Below, in pieces: positions 34,500 through 43,189 of a stretch of DNA of 64,000 nt. Origin of the DNA: Salisediminibacterium beveridgei. GTDB taxonomy: Bacteria > Bacillota > Bacilli > Bacillales > Salisediminibacteriaceae. The notes under the pieces are model-generated. The model saw only the letters and a list, made by a program, of their open reading frames with translations, had not been told where the DNA came from and did no database searches. Position 1 is the first letter of the stretch. The number at the start of each line of letters is the position of its first letter. The DNA lies in assembly GCF_001721685.1 (NCBI RefSeq), contig NZ_CP012502.1, forward strand, positions 2,604,001 through 2,668,000, written 5' to 3'. Made by a program: the position numbers and the translations under genes.

Positions 34500-35006
34500 T
34501 TATGCGGCTTTCGTTACGCTTTCTGCCTGCTTGTTCTTGAACACTTTGCTGCGAAGGTAAGGAACAACCCAGTAGTCGCCGCCGAATTTACCGGCGTTGT
34601 GACCTGCGGCAAGGATGAAGATCGACAGAAGGACAAGCCATGGGTTACTTGAAATGGTCCCTGCGAACATGAAAGCGAAGTTCATGACGACACCGAAGAA
34701 AATAGCGGCGGTTGTCAGGACACCGAGGATCAAGCCGAGACCGACGAGGAATTCTCCCCAGGCGACCATGAAGCTGAAGATGCCGGCATTCGGTAACGCG
34801 AAGTTTTCGATGAATGCGTGATACGTCGGGTACGTTGCCTGGACACTTTCGTTTGCGACGACACCGTTTAAGTAACCGGATGCGTCAAATGGTTCACCGG
34901 TAATTTTCCCCCAGCCCGCTGTGAGCCATTGCCAACCGATGTAAACGCGTAGAAATGTCAAAACCGCTGCGGCCACTTTGTTGTTTCTCAAAAAATCCAT
35001 AATCAT
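34500..35006 (-). CDS. DoxX-family membrane protein, copy A
   Basis: A 168-residue four-helix DoxX protein. It starts MIMDFLRNNKVAAAVLTFLR and shows YIGWQWLTAGWGKI in helix 1, the WGEFLVGLGLILGVLT segment and the short acidic-polar end. Family members sit in the membrane and are linked to thiosulfate or quinone redox chemistry and to thiol stress, but the activity is unclear. It differs from copy B at one residue (Glu versus Asp near the C-terminus). GAGGAGG lies 8 bases before the ATG. Confidence 0.88.
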   Translation of the reverse strand: MIMDFLRNNKVAAAVLTFLRVYIGWQWLTAGWGKITGEPFDASGYLNGVVANESVQATYPTYHAFIENFALPNAGIFSFMVAWGEFLVGLGLILGVLTTAAIFFGVVMNFAFMFAGTISSNPWLVLLSIFILAAGHNAGKFGGDYWVVPYLRSKVFKNKQAESVTKAA

Positions 35007-35129
35007 GATGTTTTCCTCCTCAGGAATTCTTGTATTGGGTGAGAACAAGTGACACACAGCAGAAAAAGGATGATGATTGCTGGTTGTTAGTGATCACTCA
35101 CTCTCTGATTTCTTATCTTGAGTATACAA

Positions 35130-35150
35130 CGGTTAAAGCAGTGTTAACCG
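35130..35150 (-). promoter_or_regulatory. 21-bp palindrome at the DoxX A promoter
   Basis: A perfect inverted repeat CGGTTAA/TTAACCG with a 7-base spacer overlaps the -35 region of a promoter whose -10 box (TATACT on the minus strand) follows. It is present identically upstream of copy B, so a repressor site is likely. Confidence 0.6.
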
Positions 35151-35224
35151 GCCTGACTGTGTCCATTTCGTTACCAATCTGTGTCTGATTTGTGACTTCA
35201 CTTTGCCTCGTGAAAATAAGTGCA

Positions 35225-35300
35225 CGATAAAGAAAACTTGGCTTCTCGCCAAGCTTACATGGCGAAAGCCTTCGTTGCGCTTATACTTCAATCCTTAAGC
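35225..35300 (+). repeat. Small intergenic repeat with GGCGAAAGCCTTC core
   Basis: Hairpin CTTGGC-TTCTC-GCCAAG followed by ATGGCGAAAGCCTTCGTTG and CTTATACTTCAA. The layout is the same as at 22624-22695. The rest of 35170-35390 holds no gene. Confidence 0.5.
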
Positions 35301-35390
35301 GAACGTAAACATTTCTATTAAGAACAAAAAAAGTTCCCCTCAGAATTACGGGGAACAGATTAATGTGAATCGAATTCATTATCTTACTTT

Positions 35391-36710
35391 TTAATATTGA
35401 CCACGGTTAAGTGCATCCATCATAGCTGAGAAGATCTTGTTTCCTCGGATCGTTGCACCACTGAATCCATCGACGTCTTCCACGAAGTCACCAGGGGAAT
35501 GCAATTCGTATACTGAATCAACCGGCTGACCTTCAAGGTACTCAAGTGCTTCTGTATACTGGACCATAAAATCATAATTTGCTGATCCTTCTTCTGCATC
35601 GAGGTAGTCCTCATCACTATAAGCGAGGTGTCGGAAATTCAACTCTGTGAATTCACCATTCTCGACTGAAAACTGAACGCCGACTTGCATTTCATTTCTG
35701 TCACCATAGTTACCCCGGTATGTGCCATCTGCCACATCACCAAGATCATGGGCTGTCACGTCCCCGTCAGGAGAATAAACCCCACGTACTGCGCCATCCA
35801 TCATGGCAGAAAAGATTTTGTTACCGCGGATTGTCGCACCACTGAAACCATCGACATCTTCTACGAAGTCTCCCGGGTTATGCAGTTGGTGAATGGAATC
35901 GATTGATTGACCAACCATATAGTCCAGTGCTTCTTCATACTGTACTCTGAATTCATCGATTGCACTGCCTTCTTCAGCGTCCAAATAGTCTTCACCACTG
36001 TAATACAAATGTCTGAATGAGGCTTCTGTAATTTCATTGCCTTCAAGTGAGTACTGAACGCCTACTTGCATGTCGTTACGGTCACCGTAGAACCCACGAT
36101 ACGTGCCATCGTCCAGATCACCGAAATCAGGTGCGGATACGCCGTTGTCTGGTGAATAAACACCGCGATTCAAAGCGTCATTCATGGCAGAGACAATTTT
36201 ATTTCCACGAATTGTCGCACCACTGAAACCGTCGACATCTTCTACGAAGTCGCCCGGCTCATACAAGTCATCAATGGCATCCACCGATTGACCGATAAGG
36301 TATTCCAATGCTTCTTCATACTGGCCGCGGAAGTCGTCAATCGCGCTGCCTTCTTCTGCATCGAGATAATCGTCGCCGCCGTAGGCGAGTTGCCGGAAGG
36401 AAGCCTCGGTAATCGTATCCCCTTCAAGTGAGAATTGTACGCCTACCTGTTCCAGTCCCCGGTCTTCATACACACCACGGTAGGACCCATTATCGTATTC
36501 TCCGTCTTCTGCAGGCTCTGCTGCAGTTTCATTGTTCTCATTGTTTTCATTGTTGTCGTCATTCTCATTTTCATTCGGCTCATTGTTCTCAACCGGATCG
36601 TTATTGTTACCATTGTTCTCATTTACTGCTTCATTATTGTCGTTGTTCCCACAGGCCGTCAAGACCAATCCGGTTGCAACTAAAGCGGTTAATAGTGATT
36701 TCTTTTTCAT
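35391..36710 (-). CDS. Lipoprotein with three FMN-binding-type domains
   Basis: A 439-residue lipoprotein with lipobox VLTACG (Cys 20) and a 50-residue Asn/Glu-rich spacer. Three repeats of about 127 residues follow (starting near 72, 200 and 328). Each begins with a YRGxY strand and ends in DVDGFSGATIRGNKI, the FMN-binding domain motif (SGAT at 163, 290 and 418). The Thr/Ser two residues after SGAT that takes covalent FMN in NqrC-like proteins is Arg here in all three. Possible role in extracytoplasmic electron transfer. GAGGGGG precedes the ATG. Confidence 0.82.
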   Translation of the reverse strand: MKKKSLLTALVATGLVLTACGNNDNNEAVNENNGNNNDPVENNEPNENENDDNNENNENNETAAEPAEDGEYDNGSYRGVYEDRGLEQVGVQFSLEGDTITEASFRQLAYGGDDYLDAEEGSAIDDFRGQYEEALEYLIGQSVDAIDDLYEPGDFVEDVDGFSGATIRGNKIVSAMNDALNRGVYSPDNGVSAPDFGDLDDGTYRGFYGDRNDMQVGVQYSLEGNEITEASFRHLYYSGEDYLDAEEGSAIDEFRVQYEEALDYMVGQSIDSIHQLHNPGDFVEDVDGFSGATIRGNKIFSAMMDGAVRGVYSPDGDVTAHDLGDVADGTYRGNYGDRNEMQVGVQFSVENGEFTELNFRHLAYSDEDYLDAEEGSANYDFMVQYTEALEYLEGQPVDSVYELHSPGDFVEDVDGFSGATIRGNKIFSAMMDALNRGQY

Positions 36711-36814
36711 GTTTGTTCCCCCTCATGTTATATTCACAGTCATTTATCTGACTAAGTAAACGATATCATGAGCCGCGAATCGATAAAGAGGGACATATGT
36801 CCTTGAATTTGTAC

Positions 36815-37447
36815 TTATTGTGAAGTTTTGTGCAATCTCTTTTGACGTGCCCAGAAACCCGCGGCCTCCGTGCGATTCGTCACATTGATTTTTTTGAACA
36901 CTTTGTGAAGATTATTCCGGATGGTTTTTTCATTCAGATTTAATTGAAGAGCGATTTCTTTGTTCACTTTCCCCATGCTGAGTAAATCCAAAATCTGTAT
37001 ATCCCTTGAACTGAGATTGTATTCTCGTTTTAATTGTTTATTCGGTAACTCCTTCATCTTCCGGCAATCAGATGGCTGAGAAGAAATGGATTTTATTTTG
37101 GAAATCAACTCATCACTCTCTATATCTTTGATGAGATAGGCAAGTGCTCCTGCTTCTGAGGCATCGGCCATCAGCGTTTCATCAGCATAAGCTGTCAGGA
37201 TTAAAACTTTCGCATCCGGAAAAGAACTGCACACGGCGGAACAACCTGTAATGCCATCGCCATCCGGCAATTTGAAGTCCAACAACACAACATCCGGTTC
37301 CACTTCGCCAATGAGATCAAGCATCTCTTTTAATGACCCCGCTTCCCCGCAAACGGTTAACTGCCTGTCTGCTTCCAAAAACATTTTCAGCCCTTTTCGG
37401 ACGACTTGATGGTCATCCACAATCATTACTTTGATTTTAGCTGGCAT
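36815..37447 (-). CDS. NarL/LuxR-type response regulator
   Basis: A 210-residue regulator. The receiver domain (1-120) has the acidic pair in VDDHQVVRKG, phospho-acceptor Asp in VVLLDFKLPDG, Thr in LILTAYAD and Lys in YLIKDIES. The C-terminal LuxR helix-turn-helix (about 145-200) has LSSRDIQILDLLSMGKVNKEI. It overlaps the kinase gene by 11 bases, so both come from one mRNA. Targets may include the adjacent FMN-domain lipoprotein gene, but this is not shown. Confidence 0.92.
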   Translation of the reverse strand: MPAKIKVMIVDDHQVVRKGLKMFLEADRQLTVCGEAGSLKEMLDLIGEVEPDVVLLDFKLPDGDGITGCSAVCSSFPDAKVLILTAYADETLMADASEAGALAYLIKDIESDELISKIKSISSQPSDCRKMKELPNKQLKREYNLSSRDIQILDLLSMGKVNKEIALQLNLNEKTIRNNLHKVFKKINVTNRTEAAGFWARQKRLHKTSQ

Positions 37448-38843
37448 GTGAATCCCTCCATGGAATAAAGCATTTGATTGCGGTCCCTTGTTTCAAACGT
37501 TCAATCTCCAGATTACCACCTACGCGATGAGCCCTTTCTCTCATTAATTGCATCCCCATGTGTCCCTGTTTATCCAAATCTTTCTGATGTATCCCGATGC
37601 CATCATCTTTAATCTGAATGCGAATCCCCGATTCGGATTCGTTAAATCTGATCACTACGATTCTCGCTTTTGCATGCTTTACGGCATTATTCAATGCTTC
37701 TTGAATGAGATAATAAATGTCCGTTGCTGTTTTGGCACTTAATTTCGCCTCCCATAAAATATGCTCGCCATCAATCCGGATATCCAAACCCGAACGACCT
37801 TTACATTCCTCAATTAAAGCGTCAATTTTTTCGGTTAATTGATTCATTTCAACTTCTGTCATCGTGGTCCGCTTGATAAACTCACGGGTTTTTGACATCG
37901 CTTCACCCAAATCCTGCTGGGTGTCTTCAAGCAAATCACATAGTTCCATCTGTCCTGGTTGATTTGAGAGTTGATTCTTGACGATCTTGGCCTTCAAAGA
38001 AGCTGCATACATGTGCTGAATGATGGAATCATGAACTTCCACACCTAACTTTTGTCTTTCTTCTGCCATGATTTTATGTTGGTTCAAAGTATCAATATGA
38101 TCATTTTTTTCTTTTTCAAACGCATCAATGATCAATGCAGTTACATAAAGAATCCCGACACCGACCAGGATTTTCAAAACTTGAATGGGAATGCCTGTGA
38201 TTTCGAAAAAGAGCACGTTATTGATCATGTCCGCCGGAAAAAAAGCCATTTCCCGAACGAAAACGCCGTCGATTAAAGCATAGAGTAAAAATAAAATAGC
38301 CAGTCTATGATATTTCCCCCTCATTTTGGAAAATGCTCCGCTCTGAAAATGAAACGAATGCCTGAAAAGCGCAATTCCTGCCATGATTCCTGCAGGAAGC
38401 CCCATCAAGTAGCGGAGGACCACCGTATTAAATGCAGGTTCCTCAATTGGATAGGATGCACCGAATGTCATAGACAGATAATACATTCCTGAGGCCCAGC
38501 ATATAAAAACCAGCCAGGGAATCAACATCCATCTCCGCTTATTTTTGTTATGATAAATCAGTAAATTCAGTCCAAATAAAAACAAAGATACAAAGGACAA
38601 CGCCTTGAGAAATTGCTTAATATAGAACAGGATTTCATATTGATTGTCGTACATCCCTGTAATGACCACCATTGTCATCCATTCTGACAGACCGTGAAGG
38701 ACACCGAAGCCGGCCAGAAAAATCAAGGAACGAATCAAAGGGATTTGCACAGTACTGGCACGCTTTCGCCCACTTACATAAATCCCCATCGCAATGTAGA
38801 CCAGGCCGTAAATTAAATACAAGAAGAAATAATAGTTTTCCAT
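37437..38843 (-). CDS. Membrane sensor histidine kinase, HisKA_3 type
   Basis: A 468-residue kinase. The N-terminal half has about seven to eight membrane helices without a large outer domain. A coiled coil (around 245-260) leads to the HisKA_3 dimerisation motif EVHDSIIQHMYAASL. The ATPase domain has EALNNAVKHAKA, IKDDGIGI and GHMGMQLMRERAH. This is the NarX/DegS class that pairs with LuxR-type regulators. The ATG at 38843 is 9 bases after GAGGTG. Confidence 0.9.
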   Translation of the reverse strand: MENYYFFLYLIYGLVYIAMGIYVSGRKRASTVQIPLIRSLIFLAGFGVLHGLSEWMTMVVITGMYDNQYEILFYIKQFLKALSFVSLFLFGLNLLIYHNKNKRRWMLIPWLVFICWASGMYYLSMTFGASYPIEEPAFNTVVLRYLMGLPAGIMAGIALFRHSFHFQSGAFSKMRGKYHRLAILFLLYALIDGVFVREMAFFPADMINNVLFFEITGIPIQVLKILVGVGILYVTALIIDAFEKEKNDHIDTLNQHKIMAEERQKLGVEVHDSIIQHMYAASLKAKIVKNQLSNQPGQMELCDLLEDTQQDLGEAMSKTREFIKRTTMTEVEMNQLTEKIDALIEECKGRSGLDIRIDGEHILWEAKLSAKTATDIYYLIQEALNNAVKHAKARIVVIRFNESESGIRIQIKDDGIGIHQKDLDKQGHMGMQLMRERAHRVGGNLEIERLKQGTAIKCFIPWRDSHAS

Positions 38844-38985
38844 CCCTGTGTTCACCTCTTTTTTGTGTGCCTGATTTAAAGATACACCGCATAGATCCTA
38901 TGCACATAGCGTAAAAGTGTCAATCCCCCAACAATTAATAGCACAGCGAACCTCAAAAGGACCACTGTGCTACTTATGCGAAGAT

Positions 38986-40653
38986 TCATAACAGATTTTG
39001 CGCCGTTTCCTGGGACCACCCCGAAACCTTCAATTCGAACAGAGGATTCAATTGATCCTGGATATAGACATCCAGCTCATCCAACCAGCGCTTTTCTTCT
39101 TGATGACTGACAGCAAACGTTGCCAGCGACACGGCCTCCAATAAGGTAACCATCTTTTTTGTCAGTGCATGTACCTGTCTTGTCTGTTCACTCTCCGGCA
39201 GCTGTGTAAATTGATCAAATTGCGTCTTCAGCAGTTCTGCTGCATCATGCAGGTGAATCCGTTGCGTCATATCCTCTGGAATTTCAGCCATTTTAGCTGT
39301 GCATAATCTGAGAAATTCATCATGTATCGCATATTTGCGCACGAGACGGATCACTTCCAAACCCAGAATGTTGCGGGTGCCTTCCCACACCGTCAGGACC
39401 TGCGCATCGCGTAACAGCCTCGGCGTCACAAAATCCTCAATATAACCGTTTCCGCCATGCATTTCAATTCCTTCATGGGCAAAATGAATGGACTGATCTG
39501 CGCTCTCGGACTTTAACAATGCAATCAAAAGTCGCATCAATGCCTCGTCCTTATCATTGGCCTGTCCCTCATACCAGCGGTCAAAGCGTTCAATCAAGTC
39601 AAAAGTAGCAATGAATTCTGCATCGTGCTTCACCTTCATCTGAACGAGACTGTCCTGAATCATCGGAAACTCCATCAGACGCTGTCCAAACGCATCCCGC
39701 TCTAAGGCATAGTAATAGGATTCATGCCAGGCACGCTTCATAATCCCAAGAGACGCCACCGTGTTGCAGACCCTGGAGAGATTCAGCGCTTCCATCATGT
39801 AATAGATGCCCCGCTCTTTTTCACCGACGAGATAGCCGCATGCCCCGTCGAACTCCACTTCTGCAGAAGGGACTGCCCGGACACCGAGTTTATCCTTGAG
39901 CCTGCGGATACTTAAGCGGTTCTTCTCGCCTTCATGATGAAGCGGAACGAGAAACAGCGACAAACCTTTCGTTCCTGACGGTGCTCCCGGTGTTCTCGCC
40001 AGCACCATCATCACTTCAGCCATCCCTGCATTACTGGCAAAATATTTTTCCCCGTACAGTCTGTAATGACTTTCCCCGGTTTTTTTATCCGGTGTCGCGA
40101 CGTGCAGGGCGTACGTATCAATCGCTCCTACGTCGGAACCACCCTGGCGCTCCGTCAGGAAAGTCGCCCCTTCATAGAGCTCGGTCTCGCCGGTTGCAAG
40201 TACGTGGGGTAAATAGTTCTCCTTCAACCGCTCGCTGCCATAGCGATCCAGTAAATAGGCCGTTGCCATCGTCAGTGTCACCGGACAATAAAATCCGATT
40301 TCACTTTGCGACACCAGATATCCCTGTGCATAACTGTAGAGGTAGTTTCCTTCCCGGTTGAGCTCAGGAATAGTCTTATGACGGTATGCTGCGATACCCA
40401 TATTGTAGACCTGTTTCACCGTATCCCTGTACCCCTCATTCGTCCAGACTTCTGAGACTTCATTGCCGTATTTGTCATACTTGAGTAATTGCGGTTCACC
40501 GGCCCGGTCTGTGTGTGCCGCCCGTTCGTCAATTTCTTCGGCACAGGCCCGGCCAAGTTCACTCAATTCCTTCGTTGCAAAACGGAAAAAAGCTGGATTG
40601 AGCCGGTCTTCAAGCAGTTGTTGAAGCAGTGCATCCTGTTCAAAAAAATTCAT
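38986..40653 (-). CDS. Acyl-CoA dehydrogenase family protein (AidB-like)
   Basis: A 555-residue flavoprotein longer than ordinary acyl-CoA dehydrogenases, with the AidB-type opening. FAD and substrate-binding motifs include GATFLTERQGGSDVGA, YRLYGEKYFASNAG, the RLKDKLGVRAVPSAEVEFDGA loop and the C-terminal EGIEMHGGNGYIEDF and VWEGTRNILGLEV. Substrate unknown. It is downstream of the MerR regulator gene by 8 bp, with its ribosome site over the MerR stop codon. Confidence 0.87.
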   Translation of the reverse strand: MNFFEQDALLQQLLEDRLNPAFFRFATKELSELGRACAEEIDERAAHTDRAGEPQLLKYDKYGNEVSEVWTNEGYRDTVKQVYNMGIAAYRHKTIPELNREGNYLYSYAQGYLVSQSEIGFYCPVTLTMATAYLLDRYGSERLKENYLPHVLATGETELYEGATFLTERQGGSDVGAIDTYALHVATPDKKTGESHYRLYGEKYFASNAGMAEVMMVLARTPGAPSGTKGLSLFLVPLHHEGEKNRLSIRRLKDKLGVRAVPSAEVEFDGACGYLVGEKERGIYYMMEALNLSRVCNTVASLGIMKRAWHESYYYALERDAFGQRLMEFPMIQDSLVQMKVKHDAEFIATFDLIERFDRWYEGQANDKDEALMRLLIALLKSESADQSIHFAHEGIEMHGGNGYIEDFVTPRLLRDAQVLTVWEGTRNILGLEVIRLVRKYAIHDEFLRLCTAKMAEIPEDMTQRIHLHDAAELLKTQFDQFTQLPESEQTRQVHALTKKMVTLLEAVSLATFAVSHQEEKRWLDELDVYIQDQLNPLFELKVSGWSQETAQNLL

Positions 40654-40661
40654 GGTTCACT

Positions 40662-41099
40662 TCACTCCTTCTTTTTGAATGGTTTCTCATTGTCATCCAT
40701 ACGTGCCAGTTGATCATTGAATTTCTCCCGGTAATGCAGCAACTCTCTTCTTAATGATTTCAATTCACCGATTTGCCGATCCAGTTCCTGAATTTTTTCA
40801 TCACCAAAAGCCACAGCCCGCTCCAGCTGTTTGCGTCCTGATCGGTCTTCATTGAACAATTTCAGCATCTCCGAAATTTCTTCGAGGGAAAAACCCAGCT
40901 GTTTCCCACGCAAAATCAACTGAATCCGGGCCAGATCCTCCCGGTCATAATAGCGGTACCGATTGATCCGATTCGGTTGAATCAACCCCAATTCTTCGTA
41001 ATAACGGAGCGCTCTTGTCGTGATATCAAACAGTTCTGCGGTTTCACGGATTGATTTTTGATCTCCCTTTTCCTGAACGGTTTCATGATCCTCTTTCAT
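40662..41099 (-). CDS. MerR-family regulator
   Basis: A 145-residue MerR protein. The winged helix has SIRETAELFDITTRALRYYE, ELGLIQPNRINRYRYYD and the coiled-coil dimerisation helix is at about 85-140. No metal-binding cysteines are present. Its pairing with an acyl-CoA dehydrogenase and the operator sequence are like the LiuR/fatty acid and branched-chain acyl-CoA regulators. It probably represses its own operon. Confidence 0.88.
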   Translation of the reverse strand: MKEDHETVQEKGDQKSIRETAELFDITTRALRYYEELGLIQPNRINRYRYYDREDLARIQLILRGKQLGFSLEEISEMLKLFNEDRSGRKQLERAVAFGDEKIQELDRQIGELKSLRRELLHYREKFNDQLARMDDNEKPFKKKE

Positions 41100-41140
41100 A
41101 GCGGTTTCCTTTCTTTACCTCTTTTATCTGTACTTTATCA

Positions 41141-41156
41141 TTAACGTCAACGTAAA
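41141..41156. promoter_or_regulatory. MerR-type operator upstream of the regulator gene
   Basis: The near palindrome TTAACGTCAACGTAAA lies about 42 bp upstream of the MerR start. Its ACGT half-sites resemble those of LiuR-type operators. Confidence 0.6.
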
Positions 41157-41417
41157 TGTCAATCTGCAGCAGATGAAACCCGATTTACAGAAATTACGTA
41201 GACAGACTAACTGGAATTTTTTATCATCACTAGGCAAGAAGACTCCATCTGATTCGCGATACGGGCATCAGCCCAGCGATTCAGGTGGAGATGAATTGCC
41301 ATCAGTCTTACGACTGATAGATGTTTTAAATAAAAGAACAAGAGTTCGAAAATATATCTAGCTTCTTTTTTGTTAAATGGTATAATGAGTAGTGTAGACG
41401 GAAAGGGTTGATACCAT

Positions 41418-41816
41418 TTGGAATTAGATAATAATAATCATTCAGTGTTCTTGTTGTATTACCACTTAGTCTTGGTTGTTAAGTACCGAAAAGAAGTGAT
41501 TGATAATAATATTTCAGAGTATTTGAAAGATCATTTCGTTCGCTTAATGGAGCCTAAGGGAATCAAATTGGAAGAGTGGAATCAAGACGGTGACCACGTT
41601 CACGTATTGTTCCGTTCGGTTCCTAATGTAGATTTGTCAAAAACAATAAACAATTACAAAAGCGTTAGTTCCCGTTTAGTAAAGCGCGACTTCCCTCATA
41701 TTAAAAAGTCGCTATGGAAAGAAATGTTTTGGTCGCGCAGCTATTGTCTTTTAACTTCGGGTGGCGCACCTATTGAAACCATTCGCAAATATATCGAAAC
41801 ACAAGGGATGAAGTAA
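41418..41816 (+). CDS. tnpA: IS200-type Y1 HUH transposase TnpA
   Basis: A 132-residue single-strand transposase. The metal-binding HUH motif is in GDHVHVLFR and the nucleophilic Tyr in the C-terminal helix IRKYIETQG. It starts with TTG after a GAAAGGG site. It appears intact and is the only tnpA in the window, so it could mobilise copy 1 in trans. Confidence 0.92.
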   Translation: MELDNNNHSVFLLYYHLVLVVKYRKEVIDNNISEYLKDHFVRLMEPKGIKLEEWNQDGDHVHVLFRSVPNVDLSKTINNYKSVSSRLVKRDFPHIKKSLWKEMFWSRSYCLLTSGGAPIETIRKYIETQGMK

Positions 41817-41848
41817 ACATCTTAACGTCGGTAAAGGAGGTGACACAA

Positions 41849-43189
41849 ATGGCTAGGAAAAAACCGATTAAAGTATTGCGCAAGAAAAAGAAAACAGTCA
41901 ATATGCAACGCTTCACCCAAAAACAGAACATTGGTCGCAGCACCCTGAGTGCTAGAGAGTTTCGACTTCTGCAACGTATGTCTCATAGTTCCAAGGCTTT
42001 GCGCAACGTTTGCTTATACACAATTAAACAAAAATATTTGAATGAAAACAAAATGGCGACAACAAAAGAAATAGACAACGCAATGAAGGCCGATATGAAC
42101 TATTGGGGCATTCAATCCAACTCCGTACAAGCGGTTCGAAGAACCTTACTCAGTGAAGTAAAGAGCTTCTTCGAAGCGTTAAAGAAGTGGAAAGAAACCC
42201 CTGAAGGTTTCACAGGTCGCCCAAAGTTCCCAAAGTATTCTCGTTCCACGGCTAAACGCGTCATCGAAATCTATCAAGTTCCCAAAGTGGATCAGGATGG
42301 ATATTGGAGCATTCCAATGAATACTGCTTTCAGAAAACGTTTTGGTCCCTTGAGACTGCGAATGCCAAAGAATTTAATGGATAAAAACATTTCTTACATT
42401 GAAATTGTGCCAAAGCAAAATGGTCGGTTCTTTGAGGCTCATTATGTATACGAAGTACCTATGTCTCAAATGAAGAAACAACAAACGACGACAAAAGCTT
42501 TGAGTTGCGATTTAGGTGTAGATTATCTTCTTAGTTGTACAACGAATCAAGGAGACGCCTTTTTGATGAATGGAAAGAAGTTAAAATCCATCAATCAGTA
42601 CTTCAACAAAAAGATAAGCGAATTAAAACAGAAAAACATCGAAAACGGCTTGTCGAAACGCATAGTGACAAACCAAATCGCTTCTCTTTGGCGTAAACGA
42701 AATCTCCAAATAGACGGCTACCTTTCACAAACCGTAGGTTTGTTGTTCAAACAGATAAAACGACTGAACGTCGATACCGTGGTAATGGGTTATAATGCCG
42801 GTTGGAAACAAGAATCGCATTTAGGGAAGAAAAACAATCAAGAGTTCGTACAAATTCCTTTCCACAGATTGATTTCGGCTATTGAGAACAAGTGTCTCAA
42901 GGAAGGCATCCGTTTCGTTAAGCAGGAAGAGAGCTACACGTCTAAAGCTAGTTTTCTGGATCATGACGATATTCCGGTTTGGTCAAAAGGCGATAACACG
43001 ATGTACTCCTTTAGTGGGAAGCGCCTATATCGCGGCTTCTATCGCTGTGAAAATGGACAATGCATCCATGCCGACATTAATGCAGCATTAAATATCCTTC
43101 GGAAATCTCAAGTAGCAGAATGGGATGAAAAAACGAAAATAAAAACGCCCATGATCATGGACGTTCAAAAACGTAAAGCTGTTGCTTAG
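41849..43189 (+). CDS. tnpB: RNA-guided nuclease-like TnpB (IS605 OrfB), variant active site
   Basis: A 446-residue TnpB. RuvC-I Asp is in CDLGVDYL (about D221) and RuvC-III Asp in HADINAALN (about D409). At the usual RuvC-II glutamate position the strand reads VVMGYNAGWKQ, without an acidic residue in register. Glu in QEESYTSKAS (about 360-361) or KQE (322) is a candidate substitute. The zinc ribbon is reduced: the first Cys pair is missing and only CENGQC remains. AAAGGAGGTG precedes the ATG. TnpB proteins keep IS605 elements in place by RNA-guided cleavage. Activity of this variant is inferred only. Confidence 0.88.
   Translation: MARKKPIKVLRKKKKTVNMQRFTQKQNIGRSTLSAREFRLLQRMSHSSKALRNVCLYTIKQKYLNENKMATTKEIDNAMKADMNYWGIQSNSVQAVRRTLLSEVKSFFEALKKWKETPEGFTGRPKFPKYSRSTAKRVIEIYQVPKVDQDGYWSIPMNTAFRKRFGPLRLRMPKNLMDKNISYIEIVPKQNGRFFEAHYVYEVPMSQMKKQQTTTKALSCDLGVDYLLSCTTNQGDAFLMNGKKLKSINQYFNKKISELKQKNIENGLSKRIVTNQIASLWRKRNLQIDGYLSQTVGLLFKQIKRLNVDTVVMGYNAGWKQESHLGKKNNQEFVQIPFHRLISAIENKCLKEGIRFVKQEESYTSKASFLDHDDIPVWSKGDNTMYSFSGKRLYRGFYRCENGQCIHADINAALNILRKSQVAEWDEKTKIKTPMIMDVQKRKAVA

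Larger units (their letters stand above)
34443..35169 (-). repeat. Inverted duplication arm A (DoxX gene with promoter and terminator)
   Basis: Reads on the minus strand as an almost exact copy of 51156-51890, covering the operator, leader, gene and terminator. Outside these limits similarity falls sharply, although weak matching continues beyond the terminator side (34300-34440 versus 51890-51990). Confidence 0.9.
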
